DNA of 64,000 nt from Clostridiales bacterium (GCA_012840445.1 DULI01000002.1:1-64000); one strand, 5' to 3'; positions 28,176 to 38,209 are shown, counted from the stretch's first letter. The notes: generated by a model from the letters alone, not told the origin. Program-made: numbers and translations.

Positions 28176-28191
28176 TAAAAAAATGTATAAT
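28163..28191 (+). promoter_or_regulatory. Promoter of the V-type ATPase operon
   Basis: TAGACA (28163-28168), 17 bases, TATAAT (28186-28191). The first gene starts about 38 bases downstream. Confidence 0.6.
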
Positions 28192-28229
28192 ATTATACAA
28201 AACATTAATGTAAGAAAGAGTGTTGAACT

Positions 28230-28541
28230 GTGGCCGGACAAGCAATTTTGCAAATCAAGGAAGCGGAAGCTCAGGCTCATGAAATAATAAAAAATGCCCG
28301 AGAAGAAGCCAACCGTATTATCAGGCAAGCCAAAGAAGAAACGGCAGACGCCTTTTCTTGTCTTGAAGAAACGTGTAAGCAGCAAGCGCTGGAAAAAAAG
28401 CAAAAAGCCGAAGCAACCGTCCGGGAATATAATCTCGCCTTTTCTAAAGAGACCGAGGCATTATGTGATACTCTAAAGCAAAATCTTTTGTCAAAGAAAG
28501 CAAAGGCAATTGATGCAATCATTCAAATGTTAACGACATAA
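28230..28541 (+). CDS. V-type ATPase peripheral-stalk subunit G/H
   Basis: 103 residues from GTG at 28230. Almost entirely coiled coil, rich in Ala, Glu, Lys and Gln with the NAREEANRIIRQAKEE pattern of AhaH/NtpF-type subunits, which pair with subunit E to form the peripheral stalk. It is the first gene of the nine-gene operon and lies 39 bases before the subunit I start. The family is poorly conserved in sequence, so the call relies on position and composition. Confidence 0.85.
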   Translation: MAGQAILQIKEAEAQAHEIIKNAREEANRIIRQAKEETADAFSCLEETCKQQALEKKQKAEATVREYNLAFSKETEALCDTLKQNLLSKKAKAIDAIIQMLTT

Positions 28542-28580
28542 AACATAAAAAACATCAAGCAAAAGAAGGAGGTGACTGAT

Positions 28581-30542
28581 ATGGCGATATTAAAAATGAA
28601 AAAAATCTCTGTATTTGGGCTTCATTCGGACAGAAAAGCAGTTTTAGAGGAGCTACATAAAAAAGGGGTCGTGGAGGTCTGCGAGCCGGGAGTGGAAGAA
28701 GTCAGCTTCAGGGAAACCGAAAAAAGCATTGCGCAGTTTGATGAATACATGAAAGCCGCCGAATCGGCCCTTGAGATACTGGATAAATATGCTCCCGAAA
28801 AATCCGGGTTTTTTACATATAGGCGTGTCTTACCACTTCAAAAATATCATATGTCCTCGGCAGACAGCACAACCACCTTACAAAAAGTTTATCAAGTTAT
28901 TCAATTTTCCGATAAAATACGCGAACACTCGGAAAGCATAAGAAAGATTACCGCAAAGCAAACTGCCCTCGCGCCATACCTTGCATTAGATATTCCCATG
29001 AACACATACGGAACTGAATACACCTTGGTCAAGGTTGGCGTGCTCAACGGGACATGGACTGCCGAGCGGCTTCAAAAGGAACTGGAAGCTTTTGAGCTGG
29101 AGTCTTTACACTTTGAAATTTTAAGCACATCAAGGGATTACACATATATCTGGTTTGTTTTTCTAAAGTCTCAGAAGCAACAAGTAGTTGCCTTTCTGAA
29201 GAATATCGGATTTTCCGAACCGGCCTTTAGCCTTTCGCACCATCCTCCCCAAAAAAAGACCGAGGTTTTGGAGGAAGCAAAACAAAAGCTCACTAAGGAA
29301 ATTCAGGAATGTGTCTCGGGAATAAAGCAACATAGCAGTTACCGCAGTGACATCAAGCTTTTCTATGACCACCTCAGTTTAAGAAAGGATAAGTATCAGG
29401 TACTGTCTAAAATTGGGATTACCGAGCATGTTTTTTTCCTGGAAGGATATATACCCGAAAAATATGCCGATAGTGTAAAACAGTACCTTGAGAATAATTG
29501 GATGGTGTATGTGGAGCTGACAGACCCGGAAAATCCTGAAGAAGTGCCAATTGCCTTTCAAAATGGCTTTTTCGCCTCGCCTGTTGAGGAGATCACCGAG
29601 ACCTACAGCATGCCCTCCCCCACCGATATTGACCCCAACCCGGTTATGGCTTTCTTCTACTACCTGTTCTTCGGCATGATGTTCAGCGATGCAGGATACG
29701 GACTTCTGCTGATGCTGGTATGCGGATATCTCGGATTCAGCAAACGCCTGGAAAAACCGAAACGCAAGAATTATCAAATGTTTTTCTTTTGCGGGATATC
29801 CACGGTGTTTTGGGGACTAATGTATGGCAGTTTCTTCGGAAACATAATTTATACAATTTCAACCACCTTTTTCGGAAAGGAAATCACCCTTACCCCTCTA
29901 TGGCTGGATCCCGTTTCCCAGGCTTTGCAGTTATTGATTTTCAGCGTGGCATTCGGAATGATTCAAATTTTGACAGGTCTGACACTCAATTTCTATGTAC
30001 TGTGTCGTCAAAAAAAGGTATTGGATGCCGTATGCGATACAGGTTTCTGGATAGTAGTCCTTTTGGGAATCTGCCTGCTGGCTGCCGGAATGGGACTTGA
30101 AACTCCCGCCCTGGCAAGCATCGGGAAATGGGCGGCGGTTATTGGAGCCGCAGGTATCGTGGTTACCGGTGGACGTAACAGCAAAAATATATTCGGAAAG
30201 ATGTTCGGCGGCATCGTTGGCCTTTACAATATAACGGGATATATAAGCGACGCGCTTTCCTACAGCCGTCTGATGGCGCTGGGTGTTGCAACAGGCTGTA
30301 TTGCAAACGTCGTTAATATGCTGGGAACCATGTTTGGCAGCTCTGTCATCGGGACATTATTATTTATCCTTATCGCTGTATTCGGACACAGCTTGAATTT
30401 TGCGATGAACATGTTGGGCGCATATGTACACACCAACCGTTTGCAATATGTCGAATTTTTCAGCAAATTTTACGAGGGCGGAGGCAGAAAGTTTGCTCCG
30501 TTCCGCATGAACACAAAATACTATAAGTTTTCAGAAGAATAA
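28581..30542 (+). CDS. ntpI: V-type ATPase subunit I (a subunit)
   Basis: 653 residues from ATG at 28581, eight bases after AGGAGG. An N-terminal soluble arm (about 1-345) with coiled coils links to the stalks. About seven or eight membrane helices follow and form the ion half-channels facing the c-ring. Characteristic blocks are FFYYLFFGMMFSDAGYG, the glycine-rich GLYNITGYISDALSYSRLMALG near residues 550-572 that contains the essential Arg, and HSLNFAMNMLGAYVHTNRLQYVEFF at the end. Followed at 37 bases by the c-ring subunit. Confidence 0.95.
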   Translation: MAILKMKKISVFGLHSDRKAVLEELHKKGVVEVCEPGVEEVSFRETEKSIAQFDEYMKAAESALEILDKYAPEKSGFFTYRRVLPLQKYHMSSADSTTTLQKVYQVIQFSDKIREHSESIRKITAKQTALAPYLALDIPMNTYGTEYTLVKVGVLNGTWTAERLQKELEAFELESLHFEILSTSRDYTYIWFVFLKSQKQQVVAFLKNIGFSEPAFSLSHHPPQKKTEVLEEAKQKLTKEIQECVSGIKQHSSYRSDIKLFYDHLSLRKDKYQVLSKIGITEHVFFLEGYIPEKYADSVKQYLENNWMVYVELTDPENPEEVPIAFQNGFFASPVEEITETYSMPSPTDIDPNPVMAFFYYLFFGMMFSDAGYGLLLMLVCGYLGFSKRLEKPKRKNYQMFFFCGISTVFWGLMYGSFFGNIIYTISTTFFGKEITLTPLWLDPVSQALQLLIFSVAFGMIQILTGLTLNFYVLCRQKKVLDAVCDTGFWIVVLLGICLLAAGMGLETPALASIGKWAAVIGAAGIVVTGGRNSKNIFGKMFGGIVGLYNITGYISDALSYSRLMALGVATGCIANVVNMLGTMFGSSVIGTLLFILIAVFGHSLNFAMNMLGAYVHTNRLQYVEFFSKFYEGGGRKFAPFRMNTKYYKFSEE

Positions 30543-30579
30543 AATCTTATAAGATTTAAAAAGAAAGTAGGGTTGAATT

Positions 30580-31065
30580 ATGAATTACGGTATATTTATT
30601 GCATTTTTAGGAGCTGCATTGGCAATAGGTGCTTCTGGTGTTGGTTCTGCCAGGGGGGTCGGGCTCGCAAGTGAAGCCGCTGCTGGCGTGGTAGCGGATG
30701 ATCCGAAAAAGTTCGGAAGGTTGCTTGTATTACAGCTTTTGCCCGGCACACAGGGATTGTATGGGTTTATCATCGCCATTATGGTGATGTCGAATATCGG
30801 TATTTTGGGCGGAACTCCTCCGCAAAATATTGCAACAGGTCTGACATATTTTGCGGCATGTCTGCCAATTGCCGTTGGAGGCTATTTTTCTGCTGTGTCA
30901 CAGGCCAGAGTTTGCGTATCAGGTGTGAATATCATTGCGAAAAAACCCTCCGAAAGCGCCAAAGCTATTGTGTCGGCATCACTGGTAGAGCTTTATGCAC
31001 TGATTTCCTTTATTGCTTCCTTGCTGCTGGTCATGAATGTCAACAAGGTTGTCGGGATATTATGA
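30580..31065 (+). CDS. ntpK: V-type ATPase subunit K (c-ring proteolipid), Na+-type signature
   Basis: 161 residues, four membrane helices made by duplication of the two-helix c subunit. Only the second hairpin carries the ion carboxylate (Glu137 in SLVELYA). The residues that bind Na+ in Enterococcus hirae NtpK (Leu61, Thr64, Gln65, Gln110, Glu139) have counterparts: LLPGTQG gives Leu54, Thr57 and Gln58, SAVSQ gives Gln108, and Glu137. The Gln-to-Glu spacing of 29 is the same. This favours Na+ as the coupling ion, an inference from a well-studied motif. Its stop overlaps the subunit E start (ATGA). Confidence 0.95.
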   Translation: MNYGIFIAFLGAALAIGASGVGSARGVGLASEAAAGVVADDPKKFGRLLVLQLLPGTQGLYGFIIAIMVMSNIGILGGTPPQNIATGLTYFAACLPIAVGGYFSAVSQARVCVSGVNIIAKKPSESAKAIVSASLVELYALISFIASLLLVMNVNKVVGIL

Positions 31066-31655
31066 GCGGATTAGATAAAATCATCGCAGCCATTTTAGAG
31101 GAGGCAAAGGCGCAGGCCGACAGAATTATATGTGAAGCCAATCAAAAGGCTGCCGAAATTTTGGAAAAGGGCCAAGCCGAGCGTGAGGAATGGAAGCGCC
31201 GCTTTGATGAAACCACGGAGCAGGAATGCTTGGAAATGATAAACCAGGCAAAGTCTTTGAGCCGGCAGGAACGCCGCCGTGCCTTGCTTGGCGCGCGTGG
31301 CCAGGTAATCGATGAAATTATAGCCGAAGCCAAGGCAAAAATAGAAAGTTTGCCTGATAAAGAATACTTCGACCTCTTGTTGCGCCTTTTTGAAAAAAAT
31401 GCGCTGCCCCAAGACGGTGTAATTCGCTTTGCACCCGCAGATTACAAAAGGATTCCCGACGATTTTCTGGAACGCTGCAAGCAGGTCTTTCCCGGTAATA
31501 CTCTTCGACTGACCGGGGATATGGAAAGCATACGGAACGGCTTTGTCATTGAATACGGTGATATACTGCAAAACTGTTCCATTGACAGTATTTTCGAATC
31601 TGAAAGACAAATGCTGCGGGATAAGGTGAATGAAGTCCTGACATCGGAAGAATAA
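31062..31655 (+). CDS. ntpE: V-type ATPase subunit E (peripheral stalk)
   Basis: 197 residues from ATG at 31062, which overlaps the ntpK stop by four bases. An N-terminal long helix (about 1-95) and a C-terminal globular domain ending in SIFESERQMLRDKVNEVL are the family layout. A longer in-frame reading to 30858 lies wholly inside ntpK and is not used. Forms a stalk heterodimer with the product of 28230-28541. Confidence 0.93.
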   Translation: MSGLDKIIAAILEEAKAQADRIICEANQKAAEILEKGQAEREEWKRRFDETTEQECLEMINQAKSLSRQERRRALLGARGQVIDEIIAEAKAKIESLPDKEYFDLLLRLFEKNALPQDGVIRFAPADYKRIPDDFLERCKQVFPGNTLRLTGDMESIRNGFVIEYGDILQNCSIDSIFESERQMLRDKVNEVLTSEE

Positions 31656-31666
31656 GGGGTGTTGGC

Positions 31667-32644
31667 ATGAAAGAAGCCGATTATGCATACGCGTCAGCCT
31701 ATACACGCACCTTGGAAAATAAAATGCTTAAAAAATCCGATATTGAAGCCTTGCTTAGCGTGTCCTCATTGGAAGAAGCATTGCGGATTCTTTCTGACAA
31801 GGGATACGAATACAGCAAGACGGGGCAAGGCATCGACACCGACACCATGCTAAAAGAAGAACTGCTCTATATATGGAAAGAAGTCAAGGACGCATGTCCC
31901 AAAGATGCACCCATTTACATTTTGTTATATCAAAACGATTTTCACAACCTAAAGGCAATCTTGAAATCGGTTTTCAGCGGCGTGGCCTATGAATCTTTGA
32001 TGATGGAGCCTTATACCATTTCGCCAGGCGAGATTTATCATGCGGTTTCCGAAGGAAAAATCGAAAACCTGCCTGAAATTATAAGAGAGCCCGCGGCCAA
32101 CGCCTACGATATCCTTGCCCGGGACAACGACGGACAGCTTGCCGAGATTGTACTTGACAAAGCTCTTTTCTCTTTAATGTATAAGGCCGCCGTTTCATCA
32201 AAAAACGATTTTCTGATGGACTGGGTGGACCTTAACATCGCTTTGATGAATATGAAAGTTGCCTTGCGGGGCGCATACAGCGGCAAAAGCAGGGAATTTC
32301 TGCGTGATTCTATGCTCCAGTGCAAGCGCATTAATGCCGATGAGCTTGCAAACGCTTCCGCTCAGGACATTTCCAACCTGTTGGAGGTTTTCAGACAAAG
32401 CGGCTTTGAAGAAGCGGCAGATGCGGCTCGGCAATCAATCAGCGCATTTGAAAAATGGTGCGATAACGAATTGATCAGGTTTATACAACCTGCCCGGTAC
32501 ATAACCTATGGATTTGAGCCTGTTTTTGGATTTTTAGTCGGCAAGCAGTTTGAGCTTAAAGCGGTGCGCATGATCCTTTCAGGTATTCGAAGCAAAATTC
32601 CGGCAGAAGCTTTGCGAGAAAGGCTGCGTGATTTATATGTATAA
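31667..32644 (+). CDS. ntpC: V-type ATPase subunit C (d subunit)
   Basis: 325 residues, helical, with YAYASAYTRTLENKML at the N-terminus and RYITYGFEPVFGFLVGKQFELKAVRMILSG near the C-terminus, both typical of the subunit that caps the c-ring and connects it to the central stalk. Its 3' end overlaps the subunit F start by 8 bases. Confidence 0.94.
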   Translation: MKEADYAYASAYTRTLENKMLKKSDIEALLSVSSLEEALRILSDKGYEYSKTGQGIDTDTMLKEELLYIWKEVKDACPKDAPIYILLYQNDFHNLKAILKSVFSGVAYESLMMEPYTISPGEIYHAVSEGKIENLPEIIREPAANAYDILARDNDGQLAEIVLDKALFSLMYKAAVSSKNDFLMDWVDLNIALMNMKVALRGAYSGKSREFLRDSMLQCKRINADELANASAQDISNLLEVFRQSGFEEAADAARQSISAFEKWCDNELIRFIQPARYITYGFEPVFGFLVGKQFELKAVRMILSGIRSKIPAEALRERLRDLYV

Positions 32645-32954
32645 CATTGGTGTTATAGGAGATTATGACAGCATTTGCGGATTTTCGGCGGTAGGATTCA
32701 AAATTTTCCCTGTGGAATCTGCGGAACAAGCCCGAAAAACACTAAAAACCTTGGTAAATAATGATTACGGAATCATATATATTACGGAACCGTTGATGGA
32801 AGAGCTTAAAGAAGATTGTGCGCGTTACGATGAACAGGTCACGCCCTGTATAATTCCCATTCCGGCGTGCACCGGCGTTACGGGATTTGCAGAATCGCGA
32901 CTTAAGCATTGCGTAGAGCAGGCTGTCGGTTCTGATATCATATTTAACGATTGA
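32637..32954 (+). CDS. V-type ATPase subunit F (central stalk)
   Basis: 105 residues from ATG at 32637 (MYNIGVIGDYDSICGF, the usual opening). The fold is a CheY-like alpha/beta domain, with GFSAVGFKIFPVESAEQA and DYGIIYITEPL. It binds subunit D in the rotating stalk. GTG at 32628 in the same frame is a possible alternative. It corresponds to E. hirae NtpG; the letter names differ between species. Confidence 0.92.
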   Translation: MYNIGVIGDYDSICGFSAVGFKIFPVESAEQARKTLKTLVNNDYGIIYITEPLMEELKEDCARYDEQVTPCIIPIPACTGVTGFAESRLKHCVEQAVGSDIIFND

Positions 32955-32972
32955 GAAAGGACATCGCCTGAT

Positions 32973-34745
32973 ATGAGCACAAGTAAAGGAATCATAAGAA
33001 AAGTTTCCGGTCCCCTTGTGGTGGCAAGCGGCATGCGAAGCGCAAATATGTTTGATGTGGTTCATGTCGGCCGGTTGGGGTTAATCGGTGAGATTATCGA
33101 AATGCACGGGGATCTGGCCTCCATTCAGGTATATGAGGAAACCTCCGGTCTGGGGCCGGGAGAAGAGGTCGTTTCCACGGGAAGCCCCCTCTCGGTAGAG
33201 CTTGGGCCGGGGCTTATCGGCAGCATATATGACGGCATACAAAGACCCCTTGATGCCATAAAACGAAAGGTTGGAACCAATCTGCAAAGGGGAGTACGGG
33301 TTCCGTCCTTAAACCGTGAAAAGAAGTGGCTGTTTACTCCCGCAAAAAAGGCGGGGGATCGGCTTGTTGCCGGCGATATATTGGGAACGGTACAGGAAAC
33401 ATCGATTGTTGAGCACAAGATTTTAGTTCCACACGGCTGTGACGGCGAGCTTCTGTCACTTAATGCGGGGGAATTTACCGTTACAGATAAAATCGGCGAA
33501 ATAAAGAACAAGGATGGAAAAATAATCCCCTTGACCTTGATGCAGAAATGGCCAGTAAGGAAAGGACGGCCCTATAAAGAAAAATTATCGCCGGATGTTC
33601 CTTTGGTAACAGGCCAAAGGATTATTGATACCCTATTCCCAATTGCCAAAGGTGGAGTAGCATCAGTGCCGGGGCCGTTTGGCAGCGGCAAGACGGTGGT
33701 ACAGCACCAGTTGGCGAAATGGGCGGACGCCGATATTGTAGTGTATATAGGTTGCGGCGAGCGCGGTAATGAAATGACGGACGTATTAAACGAGTTTCCA
33801 AAAATAAAAGATCCGAAAACCGGTAAAACTTTGATGGAGCGAACGGTGTTGATTGCCAACACCTCGGATATGCCCGTTGCCGCCCGCGAAGCATCGGTTT
33901 ATACTGGTATTACGATTGCCGAGTATTTCAGGGATATGGGCTATAGCGTAGCTTTGCTTGCAGACTCCACTTCGCGTTGGGCAGAAGCACTCCGCGAAAT
34001 GTCCGGGCGTCTGGAAGAAATGCCGGGCGAAGAAGGATACCCGGCCTATTTGGGCAGCCGCTTGGCCGGTTTTTATGAGCGGGCGGGTCGTGTAATCTCT
34101 CTTGGTCAGGATCAGCGCGAAGGTGCGCTAAGTGTAATCGGTGCGGTTTCGCCTCCTGGCGGCGATATATCCGAACCGGTTTCTCAGGCAACCCTTCGTA
34201 TCGTTAAGGTGTTTTGGGGGCTTGATTCCGCCTTGGCATACCGCAGGCACTTCCCGGCAATCAACTGGTTGACCAGCTATTCACTTTATCTTGATACCCT
34301 CCAAAATTGGTATAAAGACACCGTAGCCGAAGACTGGTTGGAGCTGCGGGGACGCATGATGGGACTTCTGCAGGAAGAAGCCGAATTGAATGAAATCGTA
34401 AAGCTTGTTGGTATGGACGCCTTGAGCCGCCATGACCGCATGAAACTGGAAACGGCGCGTTCCATCCGCGAGGATTATCTTCATCAGGATGCGTTCCATG
34501 AAATAGATACATATTCCTCTTTAGAGCGTCAGTATTACATGATGCGGTTGATACTGGACTGTTATGATTTGTCGTTGAAGGCTTTGGATGCCGGCATACA
34601 CATCGACAAGCTGGTCACGCTTCCTGTGAGAGAAAAAATAGGAAGATTCAAATATATTGAGGAAAGCCGGATTTCGCAGGAATATAAAACAATTTCTTTG
34701 CAACTTCAGAAAGAAAATGCCGAGCTGCTGAAGGAGGAAGAATAA
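32973..34745 (+). CDS. ntpA: V-type ATPase catalytic subunit A
   Basis: 590 residues. Walker A GPFGSGKT near residue 232, the non-homologous insert of V-type A subunits (about 125-200), the catalytic GERGNEM block, Walker B-like [36 protein letters not shown], and [11 protein letters not shown]. It hydrolyses or makes ATP in the A3B3 head. Three bases separate it from subunit B. Confidence 0.97.
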   Translation: MSTSKGIIRKVSGPLVVASGMRSANMFDVVHVGRLGLIGEIIEMHGDLASIQVYEETSGLGPGEEVVSTGSPLSVELGPGLIGSIYDGIQRPLDAIKRKVGTNLQRGVRVPSLNREKKWLFTPAKKAGDRLVAGDILGTVQETSIVEHKILVPHGCDGELLSLNAGEFTVTDKIGEIKNKDGKIIPLTLMQKWPVRKGRPYKEKLSPDVPLVTGQRIIDTLFPIAKGGVASVPGPFGSGKTVVQHQLAKWADADIVVYIGCGERGNEMTDVLNEFPKIKDPKTGKTLMERTVLIANTSDMPVAAREASVYTGITIAEYFRDMGYSVALLADSTSRWAEALREMSGRLEEMPGEEGYPAYLGSRLAGFYERAGRVISLGQDQREGALSVIGAVSPPGGDISEPVSQATLRIVKVFWGLDSALAYRRHFPAINWLTSYSLYLDTLQNWYKDTVAEDWLELRGRMMGLLQEEAELNEIVKLVGMDALSRHDRMKLETARSIREDYLHQDAFHEIDTYSSLERQYYMMRLILDCYDLSLKALDAGIHIDKLVTLPVREKIGRFKYIEESRISQEYKTISLQLQKENAELLKEEE

Positions 34746-34748
34746 ACG

Positions 34749-36122
34749 ATGCCGAAAGAATACCGCACTATACAAGAGGTGGCCGGGCCTTTAATGCTGA
34801 TTCATGGCGTTACCGGAGTTACATATAACGAGCTTGGCGAAATTAAAACAGCTAACGGTGAGATACGTCGCTGCCGTGTTCTAGAAATAAACGGAACCGA
34901 TGCGTTGGTGCAATTGTTTGAAAGCAGCGAGGGCATTAGCCTCGAGGACAGTACTGTCAGATTTTTGGGACATGGCATAACCTTGGGCGTTTCCGAGGAC
35001 ATGCTTGGCCGTATCTTTGACGGGATGGGAGCTCCTGCAGACGGAGGCCCGGAAATCATACCGGTCAAGCGTCTTGACATAAACGGCCTCCCCATGAATC
35101 CTACGGCCAGATTGTATCCCGAGGAATTTATCCAGACAGGGATTAGTGCTATTGACGGATTGAATACTCTTGTGCGCGGGCAAAAGCTCCCGATTTTTTC
35201 TGCAAGCGGTCTGCCTCACGCCAATTTGGCTGCCCAGATTGCAAGGCAGGCAAAGGTTCCGGGCAGCGAACAGAATTTCGCCGTTGTATTTGCCGCGATA
35301 GGCATAACTTTTGAAGAAGCAAACTTTTTCATAAATGATTTTAAAAAGACGGGAGCCATAGAGCGCTCGGTACTCTTCATAAACCTTGCAAACCATCCGG
35401 CAATAGAACGTATTGCCACGCCCCGCATGGCTCTTACTGCGGCAGAGTATCTGGCATTTGACTTAGGGATGCATGTCCTTGTTATTATGACCGACATCAC
35501 CAATTATGCCGACGCCCTGCGGGAGGTTTCAGCCGCCCGTAAGGAAGTGCCTGGACGGCGTGGGTATCCCGGATATATGTATACCGATCTGGCGTCTATG
35601 TATGAACGGGCCGGCCGGCTGGAAGGTAAAGCTGGCAGTATTACTCTGATTCCCATACTTACAATGCCCGAGGATGACAAAACACATCCCATTCCCGACC
35701 TGACGGGTTATATTACCGAAGGTCAAATAATTTTAAGCCGCGAACTGTTCCGGAAGGGGATACTTCCACCCATTGACGTACTTCCGTCCCTCTCACGCTT
35801 AAAGGACAAGGGCATTGGCGAAGGCAAAACAAGAGCCGACCACGCAAACACCATGAACCAATTGTTTGCCGCCTACGCCCGCGGGAAAGAAGCCAAAGAA
35901 CTGATGGTAATTCTGGGCGAGGCCGCCTTGACGGAAATCGACAAACTATATGCGAAATTCGCAGACGCCTTTGAAAAGGAATATGTTTCCCAAGGATATT
36001 ACACAAACCGCAGTATAGAGGAAACGCTGAACATTGGCTGGAAGCTGCTTTCCATCCTGCCGCGCTCGGAGCTCAAACGCATCAGCGATGAATTTTTGGA
36101 TAAGTATTACTTGGAGGCCTAA
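34749..36122 (+). CDS. ntpB: V-type ATPase regulatory subunit B
   Basis: 457 residues. It lacks the Walker A lysine ([18 protein letters not shown] in its place near residue 155), as expected for the non-catalytic subunit. [35 protein letters not shown] and [12 protein letters not shown] are the family hallmarks. Followed after three bases by subunit D. Confidence 0.97.
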   Translation: MPKEYRTIQEVAGPLMLIHGVTGVTYNELGEIKTANGEIRRCRVLEINGTDALVQLFESSEGISLEDSTVRFLGHGITLGVSEDMLGRIFDGMGAPADGGPEIIPVKRLDINGLPMNPTARLYPEEFIQTGISAIDGLNTLVRGQKLPIFSASGLPHANLAAQIARQAKVPGSEQNFAVVFAAIGITFEEANFFINDFKKTGAIERSVLFINLANHPAIERIATPRMALTAAEYLAFDLGMHVLVIMTDITNYADALREVSAARKEVPGRRGYPGYMYTDLASMYERAGRLEGKAGSITLIPILTMPEDDKTHPIPDLTGYITEGQIILSRELFRKGILPPIDVLPSLSRLKDKGIGEGKTRADHANTMNQLFAAYARGKEAKELMVILGEAALTEIDKLYAKFADAFEKEYVSQGYYTNRSIEETLNIGWKLLSILPRSELKRISDEFLDKYYLEA

Positions 36123-36125
36123 TAC

Positions 36126-36806
36126 ATGGCAGTATTAAACGTAAGTCCTACCCGTATGGAACTTACCCGAATCAAAAAGCAGCTTATGGTAGCCATAAAA
36201 GGCCATAAGCTGTTAAAAGACAAACGCGATGAACTGATGCGCCAGTTTCTCGATATGGTCAGGGAAACAAAGGAATTGCGTCGGCGGGTAGAAGAGAAAA
36301 TGATGGAAATAAATCGCGGCTTTGCCTTGGCAAGTTCCGTAATGCAAAGAGAAGCGCTTTGTTCGGCTCTATTGATGCCGAAACAAAGCGTAACGCTGCA
36401 AATTGACTCAAAAAATATCATGGGTGTCGATGTACCCGTATTCAATATTCAGCAAAAATCAAGCAATACAGAGGATGCTCTCTCCTACGGATACGCCTTT
36501 ACCAGCGGGGATTTGGACCATTCTATTTTAACCTTGGCCAAACTTCTGCCTGATTTGCTTGCCCTAGCCGAGCAGGAAAAGGCTGCGCAAATGCTGGCTG
36601 CAGAAATCGAAAGGACCAGGAGGCGTGTCAACGCACTGGAATACATTATGATTCCCAACTATCAGGATACTATCCGGTTTATTACCATGAAGCTGGATGA
36701 GAATGAGCGGAGCAACTTGACTCGTTTGATGAAGGTCAAGGATATGATGGTGGAAAAACAAATTGAAACCAACAGAAAACGATTAGAAACCCTTGCTTTT
36801 GAATAG
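36126..36806 (+). CDS. ntpD: V-type ATPase subunit D (central stalk)
   Basis: 226 residues, two long antiparallel helices forming the rotor shaft: an N-terminal NVSPTRMELTRIKKQL and a C-terminal RRVNALEYIMIPNYQDTIRFI block. It is the last intact gene of the operon; a truncated trkA follows at 32 bases with a strong ribosome site. Confidence 0.96.
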   Translation: MAVLNVSPTRMELTRIKKQLMVAIKGHKLLKDKRDELMRQFLDMVRETKELRRRVEEKMMEINRGFALASSVMQREALCSALLMPKQSVTLQIDSKNIMGVDVPVFNIQQKSSNTEDALSYGYAFTSGDLDHSILTLAKLLPDLLALAEQEKAAQMLAAEIERTRRRVNALEYIMIPNYQDTIRFITMKLDENERSNLTRLMKVKDMMVEKQIETNRKRLETLAFE

Positions 36807-36838
36807 GGCGTATAGAGTTCGGAGGGGAGGATATCTGT

Positions 36839-36949
36839 TTGAAAGTTATCGTAGTGGGATGCGGAAAAATTGGTTATACGATAGCAAAGGTTTTATCCGG
36901 TGATTGCTTCATTAAGTAATATCGGTCCGGGACTTGGTATTAAATTAGT
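36839..36949 (+). pseudogene. Deletion scar joining the 5' end of trkA to the 3' part of trkH
   Basis: TTG at 36839, eight bases after GGAGGGGAGG, opens a 26-codon frame reading MKVIVVGCGKIGYTIAKVLSG, the NAD-binding start of TrkA/KtrA K+ channel regulators, and stops at 36919. In a second frame, from about 36893, the bases encode VIASLSNIGPGLG, the last pore segment of TrkH/KtrB/NtpJ, which ends at a stop at 36949. The sequence is best explained by a deletion that removed most of both genes. In E. hirae the Na+-ATPase operon also ends with a K+ transporter gene (ntpJ), which supports the reading. Confidence 0.7.
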
Positions 36950-37426
36950 TATTATATAAATGGAACATAATCCGACTATTAATAATAATACAAATTTTAA
37001 TTCTGTTCCCATAGTGATACTATCTAATATCCACCGTGTAAAATTTATATTAACATATGTAGTTAATACTAAAAGCGGGATTCTGATAACCTGATCCACA
37101 ATAAGACTTGGAGCATGTTTTATAATTAAAGACAGTATCCATATTATTAATTACATGTCAAAAAGAATGTTTATCAGTTGATTTTTTATGCATATCGAAA
37201 CTATTCCTCTTTTCAAAAACATACTGGAGTACTAAAACACAAGATGTAAATATTAATACTGTTTTACAATATTATGCATTTTTGTAAAATTGTCAACACT
37301 GCTAGTTTTTCACCCCATTATAATTGTAAATACTGTTAAGGGACAAGCCGGAAATTCAAAACATTAATTCTCTTTCTCGTACCAATATAACTTTGTCCAG
37401 AACGGTAATTTGTCCTATATTAATAC
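36950..37426. other. AT-rich gene-free stretch with decayed sequence
   Basis: No convincing gene. The minus strand holds an open hydrophobic frame (37138 down to the scar at about 36893) with two helix-like segments (VIRIPLLVLTTYV, FVLLLIVGLCSIYIITNLI) but no ribosome site; it may be the tail of a lost membrane protein. At 37339-37418, GGGACAAGCCGG and a loosely inverted CGGTAATTTGTCC could be ends of a small mobile element, but the match is imperfect. Confidence 0.4.
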
Positions 37427-37450
37427 AACCCCCGCTCTAACGGGGGTTTA
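37427..37450. terminator. Terminator-like hairpin
   Basis: AACCCCCG (37427-37434) pairs with CGGGGGTT (37441-37448). T-rich bases follow on the plus strand. It ends the decayed region downstream of the V-ATPase operon. Confidence 0.6.
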
Positions 37451-37558
37451 TATTATGTAAAAACATTTTTAATAATTTAAGAATTATATTTCAGTTTAAT
37501 ATTTTAAACACATATCTCGACCGGCTCTTACGCCGGCTAATGTTCTTTAAGCAGAAAA

Positions 37559-38209
37559 TTATTTTAATGTAAACCTGTTTTTATTGTAATCTATCAGCCC
37601 CTCATCTTTCATATTCGAAAGCTCGCGGCTTAGGGCGCTACGGTCAATACATAAATACTCGCTAAGTTCGTTGCGGTTAAAGGGTATTTCAAAACTTTTG
37701 CTTTTATGCTTATTTGCCTCGTCGTACAAATATGCAAGAATACGGCTTCTTATGGTTTTGTGGGACAAATAAAAAAGCTTTTGGTTCAGTTGAAGGTTCT
37801 TTCCTGACAGAATTTTCAGCAAATTCATATTAAGCTGCCTGTGGAATGTGCAGGTATTCGGGCAGCTTGCAACGATCCTTTCAACATCTATGGCGAGCAC
37901 CTGCGTGTCGCACAGCGCCTCGATTGACACCTCCACCCATTTAAGCCCCATGCAGGCATAGGTTTCGCCGAACATATCCCCTTCAGATAACTTTGATATT
38001 ATCATCCTGTCGGCGTACAAATTTTCTTTAATTATATTAGCTGTTCCAGAAAGTATAATACCTACAAATGGGGTGGTATGCCCCGCCACGAATATGAATT
38101 CGCCCTTTTTATAGTTTAAAGTCCTTCCTTGCAAGCATACAAGCAGTTTATTTAAGTCCGATTCGCTTATATTGGCAAACAACGCGGTTTTGACTAAAAT
38201 ATTTTTCAT
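37559..38209 (-). CDS. Crp/Fnr-family transcriptional regulator
   Basis: 216 residues. A cyclic-nucleotide-type sensor barrel (about 15-115) is followed by the long dimer helix and a Crp helix-turn-helix whose recognition helix lies in SEYLCIDRSALSRELSNM near residues 185-202. There is no N-terminal Cys cluster of the FNR type, and the phosphate-binding cassette is not the classic RTA pattern, so the ligand is unknown; heme or another small signal is possible as in related clostridial regulators. Start ATG has AAGGAGG upstream. It is divergent from an iron-sulfur protein gene and shares a 20-base palindrome with it. Confidence 0.88.
   Translation of the reverse strand: MKNILVKTALFANISESDLNKLLVCLQGRTLNYKKGEFIFVAGHTTPFVGIILSGTANIIKENLYADRMIISKLSEGDMFGETYACMGLKWVEVSIEALCDTQVLAIDVERIVASCPNTCTFHRQLNMNLLKILSGKNLQLNQKLFYLSHKTIRSRILAYLYDEANKHKSKSFEIPFNRNELSEYLCIDRSALSRELSNMKDEGLIDYNKNRFTLK

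Noticed and set aside
30858..31061. A 68-codon in-frame extension of V-ATPase subunit E
   Set aside because: It lies inside ntpK in another frame and lacks a ribosome site; the ATG at 31062 gives the normal length.
37339..37418. A possible small mobile element with ends GGGACAAGCCGG / CGGTAATTTGTCC
   Set aside because: Arms are only partly complementary, no target duplication is seen and no second copy exists in the window.
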